NCBI RefSeq assembly: GCF_905171765.1
Contig: NC_053390.1
Location: forward strand, 303,312,622 to 303,376,621
Reading direction: 5' to 3'
Source: Bufo bufo
Lineage: Eukaryota > Chordata > Amphibia > Anura > Bufonidae
DNA: 64,000 bases
Position numbers and translations under genes: made by a program. A model generated the notes under the pieces. That model searched no databases and was not told where the DNA came from. It saw only the letters and a list, made by a program, of their open reading frames with translations. Below, in pieces: positions 21,654 through 34,196 of this stretch; within the stretch, counting starts at the first letter, position 1; the number at the start of each line of letters is the position of its first letter.

Positions 21654-24600
21654 TTAACCAGGAGCTTGGCCACATCTCCAGCACTCTGGAGAAATCTCAG
21701 GGAAAATCCTATTTAAGTATATAGGGGTTCTATACCATCTATATAATATTTTCCTTGCCCCTTCTAAATGGTCAGAGCATTTAGACACTTTGGATACGGA
21801 GGTAAAGGCTTCTATCCAATCTGAGTCCGTGAGGACAGAGCCCAACTCAGAATTCCAAAGATCCAAAGTATGTTGTAAGGGGTTTATGCTTGATTCTTTC
21901 AAGAGTTGATAGCCCTTTGTGATGCCTTTATCCAGGTTTTGGGACATATGTATCCATTTTAGAAGTGCTTGGTTATTGGTGTTAAAGTTAAAAACTCTTG
22001 GAGATTTTAGTAAGTGTCTTATCCTTAGATATTTATAGAAATCTGAGTTGGGGATATTAACGTCTCTATGTAATTGAGCAAATTCAACAAAGATACCATC
22101 CTTCCATAGTTGTTTAACATCAGTAATGCCTGAATCTACCCAATTATTTAACCGTAAGTCTGGGATAGCTATTTCACAGATTTTCAGAGGCACAGAGGAT
22201 AATGAGGTAGGAATTAGCTTATCTATTCTAGCAATGGAGTACCAGGTGTTAAGTATTGCAGTCAAAGTTGATAATGGCGAGTTATTTTTTATACCAAAGG
22301 CCGCTGTAGCGGAAAGACGTAAATTTATGTCATAAGATCCCATAAAACTTTTTTCTAATGAAAAAAGTTTTTTTGAGGTGTCGTCTTTAATCAAATATCT
22401 CAATTGGTCGAGTATAGATGAGGCATGATAATGTTTAATAGAAGGAACATTGAGACCTCCTGTTTTGAGTGGTTTGCTAAGGATAAGTGCTTTCACTCTG
22501 GGTTTAAATTTTCCCCAAATGTGGCGATTAATTAAGGATTGTAGCTTGGTTATATATCCAGTGGGTATGGAAATTGGAATATTGCGGAACATGTAAATAA
22601 TTTTGGGAAGAATGACCATTTTCAATGCAGCTATTCTTCCTAGCCATGAGAGAGAGTCCATCCTTAGGTTATTTAAAGAGTCATTAATTTTATTATATAA
22701 AGGCCAGAAGTTAACCTTGAATAGTTTGTTGGTAGGGAAAGCAAGTTGAATGCCCAAATATGTCAAAGACTCATCTGCCCAGGGAAATTTATATGAATTG
22801 GAAATTAAACGTTTGGTAGCCGGGGATAAACCTAAGTCTAGTATTTGGGACTTGTTGATGTTTATTTTATAGAAGGATGCTTTGCCAAACATGGAAATAA
22901 TATCATTAATAGAAGTTAGTGCAGTAGTTGGATTTGATGTTATAATTAAGACATCATCTGCGAAGAGACCTATACGGTGATCTATGTCTCCTACTAGTAT
23001 CCCTTTAATAAGCGGGGAGGATCTAATATGTTCAGCAAAGGGTTCCATTGCAAGAGCAAATATCAAGGGTGACATAGGGCAGCCTTGTCTGGTTCCATTC
23101 TTGATATTAAATGGGGCAGAGAGGAAACTAGACGAATATATAGAGGCACTGGGATTAGAGTATAAGGACATAACTGCAGATAGGAAGAATTCCCCAAATC
23201 CAAACTTTTTTAAAGTTGCATAAATATAATCCCAATGTATTCTATCGAACGCCTTCTCCGCGTCCAAGGAAAGAAGAAGAGAAGGCGTCCGGGTGGCATA
23301 TGCCACATCTAATAGATCTATAAACCTTCTAGTACCGTCTGATGATTGTCTGTTGGGAACAAATCCAATTTGGTCATTGGAAATTAAAGAAGGCAGAATG
23401 CTAGATAACCTTTTTGCCAGTATTTTCGCAAAAATCTTTATATCAGAATTTAAAAGTGATATGGGTCTGAAGTTAGCCGGTTTATCTGCAGGTTTACCGG
23501 GGTTTTGGAGGGTAATGATCAGTGCGTTTAACATGTCTTTTGGAATTGATTTTTGTGCTGCTATTAAGTTAAAGGTTCTATTCAGGAAGGGGTTTAAAAT
23601 GTGTGAGAAGTTCTTGTAATATTCCTTTGTAAGTCCGTCTGGGCCAGGGGATTTATTATTTTTGAGGGAATGGATTGCCTCAGAAATTTCTGAATGTGTA
23701 ATTTTAGAATTAAGGGTTTGATTTTGGTTTGGCGTTAGGGACGGAAGGGAGATACCACTAAGGAAGTCATTGATATATTCAGTAGTAGGTTAGACAGTGT
23801 CAGTTGAACTTTCTAAATTGTACAGATTTGCGTAATAGTTGGCAAATTCCTCTGCTATATGTTTGGGATTAAACAGTTTTTTTGCCTTGAGTGTCATATA
23901 GAAAGGGAATTCTTGTCTTGACTTCTCTTTTTTTAACTCTATTTGCTAAGATTTTTGAAGCTTTGTTACCTTGTGAATAGTGGTCTGATTTAATTTTCCG
24001 AAGATGGAACTCATGTTTTTCATGAAGGTGAAGATAGAGGTGATGTCTGGCTGTTTTTAATTTGCTGAAAATTTTTGGGTCTAGAGAAGATTTAGAAGAT
24101 TCCTCTAGGGACTTAATTTCAGCTAGTAATGAATCCAAGGTTTTCCTTCTATTTTTTTTGTGGATAGCCGCATGTTTTAGCAGTACCCCTCTAATAAATG
24201 CCTTGTGCGCGCTCCCTAATGTGGTGTCTGATATCAAATTATTATCATTAGTCATAAAATATTCTTTTAGTGAGTTTTCTACATCCGTACGTATAGAGGA
24301 ATTTTGGAGCAAGGAGTTGTTAAGTCTCCATGGGGAGTATACTCTATTGTTATACATGTCATCTAATGTGAGAGTTATAAACGCATGATCAGACCATGTG
24401 ATATTGGAAATAGATACATCCAACACTTTTTGAAGAAGCCACTTATCTGAAATAAAAAGATCAATTCTAGAGTATGTACTATGTGGATGTGAGAAAAAAG
24501 TAAAATCTTTTTCATTTGCGTGATGGACCCTCCAAATATCAAGAAGTCCTTCCTGAAATAAAAAATCTTGAAGGTGCGAGTTTTTATGAGAAGGGGGAGG

Positions 24601-25075
24601 GGCTGGAAGCCTATCAATTGAAGAATCAGGGCACATATTAAAGTCACCACAGATCAATAAGGATCCCTGTTTGGAGTCCTGAGCCAATTTAATGGTGCGC
24701 TTAATGAAATTTATCTGATCAGAGTTGGGAGCATAAAGATTCACTATTGTGTATCTAGAGTTGTTTATGTCACATATAATGATAATATATCTACCCTCTT
24801 TATCTGATATTATATTATGACATTGAAAGGCAATAGTGTTTTTAAAGCCTATAATCACACCTCTCCTTTTTTTTTTTAGTAGCTGGAGAATAAAAAATGT
24901 GTGGAAAGGAGGGGTGACAAAATCTATAGGAGTCTTCCTCATTAAGGTGAGACTCTTGAATGCAAATAATGTCAGCTCTCTGTCTTCTCACCTCATTCCA
25001 GCATGTGGATCGCTTGAAAGGGCTATTGAGACCCTTAACATTTGCTGAGAAGATCTTTATACCAATACTGGCCAT
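21654..25075 (-). pseudogene. LINE ORF2: endonuclease and reverse transcriptase, broken
   Basis: The N-terminal AP endonuclease (25075-24340) shows FSANVKGLN, CIQESHL, NLYAPN, GDFN, SRIDLF and WSDH. The RT (about 23870-21654) shows KSPGPDGL, NFRPISLLN, LSLDAEKAFDRI (first Asp), GTRQGCPMSPLIF and FADDVLI (catalytic pair), then a C-terminal region with WRCGQAPG. Damage: a frameshift in a homopolymer near 24870-24940, one in an A-run near 23870-23885, a TAA at 23790-23792, and a stop at about 21654 that cuts the last Cys/His part. Confidence 0.88.
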
Positions 25076-25696
25076 TTTAAAGCTTCATAACAACCTGCTA
25101 GAGTTTCTAACCTGAATAAATATAAAAAAACAAGTACTAAAGAATGAAGTACCCAGATGTTACTGTGTGATAATTGAGGGGACCGTGGAATTGTACCTTT
25201 GTTTTCAGGTATTTGATGAGATAGGGGTAGATCCCTTATATGTAACCTTATAAAATAATAAATAAAAACATAAAAAATAAAGTAAGTAATAAATAACAAT
25301 AACATAATAAGGGTCTAACAATGACCACAAAACTGTGATGTCTATCACTTAGTATGAGAGGCGTAAAGGAAACAGTGGATTAGGGAATATGAACACTTAG
25401 ATGGAATATGTGTTCTGAGAGGTAGAGCAGCAGGGTGTGGAACCCCGTAAGGCTTGTAAAACATAGCAATAAGCTTAAAAAACTATAGTTACTGTCCCGA
25501 ATGGAGGTCATGGAGGGTTTCTTCCTACTTTGGTCCACTCTGGTGTTAGGTTGAGATGCTTTCTATCAGGAGAGGATCTATTGGAAGAAGAGTTCATTGC
25601 TTTGTCTTTATCTTTGTCTTTGGCGCCCTCTGGTGACACAATGATGTTCCATTTGGAAAAGGCTTCTGAAGCTTCCTGAGGAGAAACTAGAACAAA

Positions 25697-26644
25697 TTAT
25701 GAGTTTTGATATCTCACAATCAGCTTAACAGGGAAACCCCATTTGTAGGGGATATTGTTATCCCTTAGCGCTTTGGTGTATATTTGAAAATCACGCCTTC
25801 TGCTTAGTGTCGCTGGTGAGAGGTCGGTAAATAGGAGAACATTACTGAATCTTTCAGGAATATCTTTCCTCTTTTTTTGAGCTTCTCTCATCAGGGAGTC
25901 TTTTAGATGGTAAAAATGGATCCTGGCAAGGACGTCCCTGGGAATAGAGGCTGGTAGAGCTTTGGGTTTAGGAACCCGATGTACCCGGTCAATGATTAAC
26001 CGTGACCCTGGGGTATCTGGTAGATATGACACGATAAGGTCTGAAATAAATTCTTGCAGCTGGGAGTCCATAACGCTTTAATGGATGCTTCTGAATCTGA
26101 CGTTATTTCTTCTGGAGCGATCCTCCAGATCAGCAATTTTAAGTTTAATGGCTGCTATGTCATCTTCAACCACATTGTGATTATCTACTAGCGAGTTATG
26201 TGCTGTAACAAATTCCTCTATTTTTTCTTCTAAATGTGCGGTTCTTACTCCTATAGCGACCATATCTGCATGAATAACAGAAATTTGCTCTTTAAAATCG
26301 CCATGAATAGATCTTTTTAGATCTGCCAGCATGTCCTGCATTGTGGCTACTGTTAATCCAGTGTCTTTGTCTGGTGAAGCAGTGTAAGTATCAAGGGGAG
26401 GATTATATAGATGTTGTTCACTCACCCTCTTTTGTTTTTTAGGTTCCTGTGAAGCTGGAGGACTGGAGCCTGCTGAAGAGGGAGACCCAGAAGATCGCTG
26501 GTCGGTTATCGCTGCAGAGGAGGAACTGAGCTCTCCTTCTGTGTGGCTGGAATCGGCGCCATTTTGAGAGGAACCTGCAGCTGGATAGAAGAACACCGTC
26601 ATTTTCTGAGGCTGCGCTCCCTTCTTCTTCCCTCTTGTCATCAT
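25697..26644 (-). pseudogene. LINE ORF1 (RNA-binding protein) with one stop
   Basis: It begins MMTRGKKKG, with a Ser-rich N-terminus, then a coiled-coil (MQDMLADLKRSIHGDF to LKIADLEDRSRRNN), as in the L1 ORF1 trimer. The RRM/C-terminal part follows (IIDRVHRVP, LARIHFYHLKD, LLFTDLSPATL, RRDFQIYTKAL). The two parts share one frame, broken only by TAA at 26078-26080. It would coat the LINE RNA. Confidence 0.82.
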
Positions 26645-26797
26645 CGGCGGAGCTGCAGGAACAAGGTCCGTCCTGGGGCAGGTAAGTATGAGAAAAATCA
26701 CTTATGTTTTAGTCGCTTTGTGCTGCTGAAGGGAGTTCCACAGATGGAGCTCAGGCACTATGCGACCTCTCCTCCCGGCATCCGGCCACGCCCCCCC

Positions 26798-27203
26798 ATT
26801 TATTTTTAATACAAAGTCTGACACCACTTTTTTCAGTAGAAATTAATTCAGTCCCACATTAAAGGGTTTTCCAGGTATCGTAGGATTACAATTTTTATAT
26901 ATGGGGCGGAATGGGTTTTAAAAGAGGAGCATTACTTGCTTTATTGATCCATCGCTGATGCAACCTACCTTTTGGTCCTTTGCGTCACAATATGTGACTT
27001 TTCCCTGCTCACGCCAGGTTTAAAAAAGTGAGCGAGGAAGGGTATGAGCCTTCAGTTACCATTTTCTACACCCGGTTTAGGTGTAGAAAATGGTCTAAAT
27101 GTAAGTCAGCTAGGAAGCTATTTTACATTTAGAAGCAGAGGTTTATCCGCCGAAGTTATGTAGAGGCCGGCCAATCTTAATAAATGACCCCTTGGTGATT
27201 AGT
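26798..27203. other. No gene recognised
   Basis: Non-coding sequence between the LINE and the next Tc1. TTAAAGGGTTTTCCAGG near 26862 looks like a TTAA-type MITE end. A weak inverted repeat is at 27060-27090 (CACCCGGTTTAGGTG). Confidence 0.35.
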
Positions 27204-27845
27204 TACAGTGCCTTGAAAAATTATTCATGCTCCTTGAATTTTTCAAATTTTTTTTCACGTTACTCAAACCTAAATGTATTTTATTGGGATTTTATGTGAT
27301 AGGCCAACACAAATTAGCAAGTATGTGTCATAAATTAACCTGTCCAAGCTCTAGCATTGCGATCCTCAGCCTTGGCACGGCTGCATCGGGAGAGACACGC
27401 TGCTGAGCCTCTCCCCTTGGTGGTGCAACAGCATCAATAGCAACAGGATGCAATGCTCTGTTTCTCCCTGCAGCTGGTGCGTGCCGGAGGAGATTAGCAG
27501 TGGTTTGATTGCTTAGCTGCTCTATTCCTGTGTGCTAGTGTTTCTGACTAATGGAGTGCCTATCAGGTCTTGATCCAGGGACTCGGTGCTCTATTTAAAC
27601 CCCTTCCTGACCATACTCCAGTGCCAGTGATAGTATTGTTTGGGCTCACTAGCTAGGTTCCTGGTTCTTGTTCCTGTGCTGATTTAGATTGCTTGTGTTT
27701 TTGACCTCAGCTTGTCCTTTGACCACTCTCCGTCTTTCGCATTTATACTGCGTTGTCCTCCAGGTTCTGACCCATTTATGTAGGACTCTGTCTTTGTGTC
27801 ATTAGTCTCTAGGTGCACCTTAGTAGCGTAGGGACTGTTGACCAG

Positions 27846-29583
27846 TAGTGATGGACTAACATCAGCCGGGACAGTTCGCGAAAGCGATCGCGCGAACGCG
27901 ATCAAATGTTCGCGAACCGCAAGTTTGCGGTGGGTCCCATTCATTTTAATGGCAGGCGAACCTGAAAAACCTTCAGCTCATATTTGCAGCCAAGAAATAA
28001 TTACTAGAAGTGCACAAATAGTCCACAACATGGACAGTGACATACCAGATGTATTATTCGAATTTGCGATCTCCGTTCATTATTTTTTTCAATGCAAAAT
28101 ATCGGCAATATAATTTTCGTGTACGCGCATGCGCAAATGAACTATACAGTACCCAAATGCACTATAAAGAAAGTATATTGGTATATAACACCCCACTTCA
28201 ATCAGTTTTTTTTGGGGGCGACTGGTATATCATACGAGTAGAAATTATTTGTTCCAATTACGCTTGTCCCTCTATATACCTGCAGTATCGCAGCAGAACC
28301 GCACACAACTGCCTCACAATACAAATGCACTATAATATACTTTCTAACATAGAAAGTATATTATAACATTGTACAAGGAAGGCAATCCATTAGAGTATAC
28401 ATAAAGATAAAATGTAACCTTTAATAATGTTACTATGAGGGTCCATTCACACGTCCGTAAGTGTTTTGCGGATCCGTAATACACGGACACCGGCAATGTG
28501 CATTCCGCAATTTGTGGACCACACATCGCCGGCACCATAATAGAAAATGCCTAATCTTGTCTGCAATTGCGGACAAGAATAGGACATGTTCTATTTTTTG
28601 GCGGAAACGGAAGCACGGATGCAGAAGTGCGGATCCGTAAATGCGGATCCACAAATGGGGATGTGGACAGCACATTCCGGACCCCATTGAAAATGAATGG
28701 GGCTGCACCCGTTCCGCAAAATTGCGGAACGGATGCGGACCCATTTTGCAGACGTGTGAATGGAAAAGATATCCCTCAAAATGAAAATAAATAAAATTAT
28801 TAAAGCTAAGCAAAAAGCATAGATGTGGTAGGCAATAACAAGTGCTTGGCGGCACTAAATCAGAAACCATATGTCCTACCACAATCCGGGGGGTTCCAGT
28901 GCACATCCATGAATCCAGGAGGGAAAGCAAAAAACATCTATCCCTGAGCTAGATGATGATGTGGTATTGAAGGACAGGGTGGGCAAAGAACTGTCCCTGA
29001 TATTGCCCTACAGGGGGGTGCTATGCTGGCCCTGATAGCCTAACCACAGACCACCCGCCCTGATAAGAGCGACCCCGGTCCGGAACCTTACCCTATATAA
29101 AAATGGCCCTAGTAAGCCCCTAGCCCCTAGGCCGCTGACTTCCAGGTGATCACTGTATAGATCTATGTGTTTTTGACTCATTATAAAAGTATATTATAAG
29201 TATATTACACCCCTCTGTGTATCACACATATCGATAGCACACCTATACTAGTCCTTAAAAGGACTTTTGTGGCCCTATTAGCTAGTGTTTGGTGTCCCTA
29301 ACAGCCTGTCCCTGCTCCACACAGCAACCTCTCCCTACACTGGCAAAAAACTGAATGTAAAATGGCGGCCAGATCAGGTTTATTTATAAAGTAGGGGGTA
29401 TGTCCATGTGCTGAAATGTCTCAATTGGCTGTCCTGTACCACCTGATGGATGTGTTATGGGTCAAAGTTCTTCACAATGTAAAAGAATATGGCGGGCGCG
29501 AATATCTCCATATGTTCGGCAAATCGCGAACACGCAAAGTTCGCCGCGAAACGACCGCCGGGTGAACCACAAGGCCATCTCTA
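27846..29583. mobile_element. Non-autonomous hAT element with 8-bp duplication
   Basis: It starts TAGTGATGGAC and ends (inverted) TAGAGATGGCC. TTGACCAG flanks both sides (27838-27845 and 29584-29591). It holds the GTATATCA and CAGCAGAACCGCACACAAC repeats that also flank the coding hAT at 50.34-50.58 kb, but no transposase. A Harbinger-like MITE lies inside it. Confidence 0.88.
28439..28764. mobile_element. Harbinger-like MITE nested in the hAT element
   Basis: It starts GGGTCCATTCACACGTCCG, the same end as 20382-20677. The right end GACGTGTGAATGGA has lost the final CCC, so the duplication is not clean. The interior has the same GCGGATCCG and GTTCCGCAA blocks. Confidence 0.72.
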
Positions 29584-30557
29584 TTGACCAGTTGCAGTTT
29601 TCCTAGCTACGGCTTGCACTGCAATTAGGTAGGTAAAACGGAATGGGTTCTATGTTATAGCTCACTGTCTGTGTCTGGTCTTCAAAAATGTTTATAAATA
29701 AAAATCTAAAAAGAGCATTTGTATTCAGCCCCATCTACTCTGATACCTCTAAATAAAATCCAGTGTGACTAATTGCCCTCAGAAGTCACCTAATTAGTAA
29801 ATAGAGTCCAATTGTGTGTAATTAATTCTCAGTATACCTAAAGCTGTTCTGTGAAAGCCTCAGGTGTTTGTTAGTGAATATTAGGGATCAAATTTAAACA
29901 GCATCATGAAAACCAACACACCTACAACTACAAACCTACCAAGACATGGTCATCCACCTAAATAGACAGCCTAGGCAAGAAGTGCGCTAATTAGAGAGAC
30001 AGCCAATAGGCCCATGGTCACAACTATAAGTTGTGTATTGCATCCCCACCGTGAAACATGGCGGTGGCAGCATCATGCTGTGGAGATGCTTTCCTCATCA
30101 GGGACTTGGAAGCTGGTCAGAGTTGGTGGGAAGATGGATGGAGCTAAATACTGGGCAATCCTGGAGGAAAACCTGACAGAGGCTGCAAAAGACTTGAGAC
30201 TGAATGGGGGTTTCACCTTCTAGCAGGAAAATGACTCTAACGGAATGGGTTAGATCAAAGCACATTCATGTGCTAGAATGGCCTAGTGAAAGTCTAGACC
30301 TAAATCCCATTGAGAATCTGAGACAAGACTTGAAAATTGCTCTTCATAGATTCTCTCCATTGAATCTGACTAAGCTTGAGCTATTATGCAAAGAAAAAAC
30401 TTCACACATACTTGCTACTTTGTGTTGGTCTATCACATAAAATCTCAATAAAATACATTTAAGTTTGTGGGTGTAACTGAAAAAAAGTGGAAAAGTTCAA
30501 ACGGCATGAATACTTTTTCAAGACATTGTATATATTCTACCCAGAAAAATTAACTTT

Positions 30558-30565
30558 ATGCAAAT
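30558..30565 (+). promoter_or_regulatory. Perfect Ig octamer of the second V segment
   Basis: ATGCAAAT, 109 bp before the leader ATG and in the orientation usual for heavy-chain V promoters. It is the binding site for Oct-1/Oct-2. A Tc1 element ends 28 bp upstream. Confidence 0.75.
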
Positions 30566-30673
30566 AAAACAAACACATTTCCTGTTTGTAAAACATCTTC
30601 TTCTGCTACCAGATAAATGAGGCCAAATTCCAAACCACAGCTCATCTCATCTGTATACTCAACACATAAAGCT

Positions 30674-31121
30674 ATGGAAACATCTCTGGTCCTGTTCATA
30701 TCAGTTCTCTGTTTCTCTGGTAATATTAACCATAGAATAATAAATGACAATATGTTGATAAATTACTATTATAGTCTTGTTTTAAGCACCATAATTTATA
30801 CTGTGTTTTTTCCAGGTGGATATTCTGATACTAGTCTTACCCAGTCATCAGACCCAGTGGTGGTGAAGCCTGGAGGTTCTCACAAACTCTCATGTAAAGG
30901 GTCTGGATTCTCCATGAGTAGCTATTATATGCACTGGGTCAGACAGGCTCCTGGAGGAGGATTACAGTGGTTGTGCAGAATATACTCAGGAACCATACAC
31001 TATGCAGATGCGATTAAAGGACGATTCACAATCTCCACTGACTACAGTAATAACATGTTATATCTACAAATGGACAATGTGAAGACTGAAGACACTGCTG
31101 TGTATTACTGTGCTAGAGATG
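30674..31121 (+). CDS. Immunoglobulin heavy-chain V segment
   Basis: The leader exon 30674-30719 (46 bp) encodes [15 protein letters not shown] plus one base. A 96-bp GT/AG intron follows, and the V exon is 30816-31121. It shows KLSCKGS (first Cys), CDR1 [18 protein letters not shown], a short CDR2 with [18 protein letters not shown], and YYCARD. It is open and has a good promoter and signal, so it looks functional. It belongs to the same V family as the segments at 1.4 and 46.5 kb (shared QSSDPVV and SHKLSC). An unusual extra Cys follows framework 2 (WLCRI). A downstream GGTGGCAGCAC block is shared with the other two. Confidence 0.93.
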
Positions 31122-31160
31122 CACACTGATACAAAACTACTTTATACTTGTACCAAAAAC
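31122..31160 (+). other. V-segment recombination signal, 23-bp spacer
   Basis: Heptamer CACACTG (31122-31128), a 23-bp spacer, and nonamer ACCAAAAAC (31152-31160). The CAC core and the A-run of the nonamer are kept, so it is probably usable by RAG. Confidence 0.82.
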
Positions 31161-31449
31161 ATTATTTGTTACCACATATCATGACAGGAGGTGGCAGCAC
31201 AATCCTTGACTTATGAGAAAAACTCTGAAGGCCATCTAGGAAATAAAATGAACAGATTTTCATTAAAATGAAAATTATTGTAAAAACTCTTTTGATATAT
31301 TACCAGTTTTATGCTGCACTGTTTGAGAGCATAATAAACTAGTGACATAAAAAGACATTTATTGTCCCCTTTATGCCAAAAAATGGCTTCAAAAAGTCAT
31401 AAAGTTTAGTGCACCCCATATTTGCTCAAAATTTTGCACATCACATTTA

Positions 31450-33075
31450 CAGTGGATATAAAAAGTCTACACACCCCTGTTAAAATGTCAGGTTTCTGTG
31501 ATGTAAAAAAAAATGAGACAAAGATAAATCATTTCAGAACTTTTTCCACCTTTAATGTGACCTATAAATTGTACCACTCAATTGAAAAACAAACTGAAAT
31601 CTTTTAGGTAGAGGGAAGAAAAAATATAAAAATAAAATAATATGGTTGCATAAGTGTGCACACCCTTATACTAATACTTTGTTGACGCACCTTTTGATTT
31701 TATTACAGCACTCAATCTTTTTGGGTATGAGTCTATCAGCATGGCACATTTTGACTTGCCAACATTTGCCCACTCTTCTTGGCAAAAACACTCCAAATCT
31801 GTCAGATTGCGAGGGCATCTCCTGTGCACAGCCCTCTTCAGATCACCCCACAGATTTTCAATCGGATTCAGGTCTGGGCTCTGGCTGAGCCATTCCAAAA
31901 CTTTAATCTTCTTCTGGTGAAGCCATTCCTTTGTTGATTTGGATGTATGCTTTGGGTCGTTGTCATGCTGAAAGATGAAGTTCCTCTTCATGTTCAGCTT
32001 TCTAGCAGAAGCATGAAAGTTTTGTGCCAATATTGACTGGCATTTGGAACTGTTCATGATTCCCTCTAGCTTAACTAAGGCCCCAGTTCCAGCTGAAGAA
32101 AAACAGCCCCTTGGCATGATGCTGCTACCACCATGCTTCACTATGGGTATGGTGTTCTTTTGGTGATGTGCAGTGTTGTTTTTGGGCCAAACATATCTTT
32201 TGGAATTATGGCCAAAAAGTTCAACCTTGGTTTCATCAGACCATAACACCTTTTCCCACATGCTTTTGGGAGACTTCAGATGTGTTTTTGCAAAATGTAG
32301 CCTGGCTTGGTTGTTTTTCTTCGTAAGAAAAAGCTTTCGTCTTGCCACTCTACCCCATTGCCCAGACATATGAAGAATACGGGAGATTATTGTCACATGT
32401 ACCACACAGCCAGTACTTGCCATATATTCCTGCAGCTCCTTTAATGTTGCTGTAGGCCTCTTGGTAGCCTCCCAGACCAGTTTTAGTCTCGTCTTTTCCT
32501 CAATATTGGAGGGACGTCCAGTTCTTGGTAATGTCACTGTTGTGCCATATTTTCTCCACTTGATGATGACTGTCTTCACTGTGTTCCATGGTATATCTAA
32601 TGCCTTGGAAATTCTTTTGTACCCTTCTCCTGACTGATACCTTTTAACAATGAGATCCCTCTGATGCTTTGGAAGCTCTGCTGTGGGATGTGACTAAGAA
32701 AATTTCAGTAAAATTTCAGTAAAGACCAAGTAGAGCAGCTGAACTTTATTTGGGGTTAATCAGAGGCACTTTAAATGATGGCAGGTGTATGCTGACTCCT
32801 ATTTAACATGATTGTGATTGCTTAATTCTGAACACAGCTACATCCCCAGTTATAAGAGGGTGTGCACACTTATGCAACCACATTATTTTAGTTGTTTTTT
32901 TTTGTTTTCTTCCCTCTACCTAAAAGATTTCAGTTTGTTTTTCAATTGGGTGGTACAGTTTATAGATCACATTAAAGGTGGAAAAAGTTCTGAAATGATT
33001 TATCTTTGTCTCATTTTTTTACAGCACAGGAACCTGACATTTTAACAGGGGTGTGTAGACTTTTTATAACCACTG
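31450..33075 (-). mobile_element. Tc1/mariner element
   Basis: 1626 bp with TA at 31448-31449 and 33076-33077. The ends are CAGTGGATATAAAAAGTC and, inverted, CAGTGGTTATAAAAAGTC. The terminal repeats run over about 180 bp and include an inner TAGAGGGAAGA block. The transposase is on the minus strand. It lies about 290 bp after the second V segment's signal. Confidence 0.92.
31671..32690 (-). pseudogene. Tc1 transposase, N-terminus damaged
   Basis: The open frame runs from just after a TAG near 32690 to 31671. It has no ATG at the expected place, so the start looks lost. It holds the helix-turn-helix (GYKRISKALDIP), linker GRPSNIE, and the catalytic triad: LWSDETKVELFG, QHDNDPKH and SPDLNPIENLWGDL (Asp, Asp, Glu, as in many Tc1). 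GGSSIMPRGCF replaces the usual MVWGCF form. The DDE residues are intact. Confidence 0.88.
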
Positions 33076-33077
33076 TA

Positions 33078-33490
33078 AGTATCTGTGCATTGCTGCTGTG
33101 GAGAATTTGCCATGGGAACAATTTGGAATTGTGCCTTGAGACAGTTGAATGTACTACTTCTCCCATTCTCCACTTTAGTTCCACTCTAGTAAAGAGAGAC
33201 TTGTTTATTTAAAACAACTCGTTCCTGACTCCAGCACCATATGTCGGCCACTGCACTTACATCTCCTGCCATGCACCCTGACAAAACACCTAACACCAAG
33301 AGCATGCCAACTACCACCAAGCAGGAGCCCCAACATCACGGTGTGCCCTGAAGGAAGAAAGAATGAGCCGTCCTGTCACTGGGCAGCCCTAGGGATCATA
33401 GAAGTGAGGATTGCCACTGTGTACAATTATTATTTCCAGAGCCACTACCACTCCCATCCACCATGCACTTACTCCTACTGGGCTTACAGA
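33078..33490. other. No gene recognised
   Basis: Non-coding sequence without a clear repeat or ORF. Confidence 0.4.
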
Positions 33491-34196
33491 TGTACCATAT
33501 TTTTTACCCAATGAGACCCACCTGCCCATAAGACAAAACTAGGTTTTAGAGGAGGAAAATAAGAAAATAATATTTTTCATTAGACCTCAGCTCAGACCCC
33601 CAATCAGAAACCCAATGTTAATCAGACCTCAGCTTAGAGCCCCAAACAGAACCCTAATGTCAACTCAGACCCCCAATGTTAATAAGACCCCTAATCAGAC
33701 CTCTGCGCAGACCCCCAATAAGACCTCAGATCAGACCCCAATGTGAAAAATATCCCCCCTCTTCAGACCCACAATGTGAATGACACCCCAGGCAGACCTC
33801 AGATCAGACCCCCATGCTCAGATCAGCAAAAAAAAAAAAAAATACTCTCCTGCTCCGGACTCCGCCACTGCTCCTGACATCCACTCTATACTTGTTCTTC
33901 CTGTTGCACTCTGTGCTGTGACCCGACGCAACACAGCATAAGGTCACAGAACGTGCCGAATTCCTTACGATGTGTGCAGTTACAGCACAGCGAGAGGCCG
34001 AGGAAGACCAGGAGGCGGTGAATACAGAGCCTGGGGAGCACTGCATTCACCGCTTCCCGGTCCTCCTGTACTAATTAGTACTTCTATAATGGAAGCACTC
34101 ATTAGTATTCGCCCCATAAAATGCACTGACATTCCCCCCCCACCCACTTTGGGGGTAAAAAAAGTGCTTCTTACAGGGCGAAAAATACAGTATATC
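33491..34196. repeat. MITE-like unit with CAGACC tandem repeats
   Basis: The left edge ACCATATTTTTTACCC and the right edge, inverted, TACTGTATTTTTCGCCC look like degenerate terminal repeats. The interior 33585-33790 repeats TCAGACC, CCCAATGT and TCAGACCTCAG. There is no ORF. The family was not named. Confidence 0.4.

Larger units (their letters stand above)
20817..26797 (-). mobile_element. L1-like LINE, almost full length
   Basis: Read on the minus strand, a G-rich start at about 26797 is followed by ORF1 (26644-25697), ORF2 endonuclease and RT (25075-21610), a 3' UTR, AATAAA (20839-20844) and a 12-base A-tail (20817-20828). A 197-bp MITE sits in the 3' UTR. Motifs and layout fit the L1/Tx1-like group of frogs. 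Target duplication was not identified. Confidence 0.85.
27206..30528 (+). mobile_element. Degenerate Tc1/mariner element with nested insertions
   Basis: The ends are CAGTGCCTTGAAAAA and, inverted, CAATGTCTTGAAAAAG, with TA outside both (27204-27205 and 30529-30530). The element's own sequence is about 27206-27335 and 29680-30528. Transposase remnants on the plus strand include KMDGAKYWAILEENL and LDLNPIENL (30014-30440), with large deletions. The block 27340-29680 is foreign and itself carries the hAT at 27846-29583. The right end lies 28 bp from the octamer of the next V segment. Confidence 0.78.
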
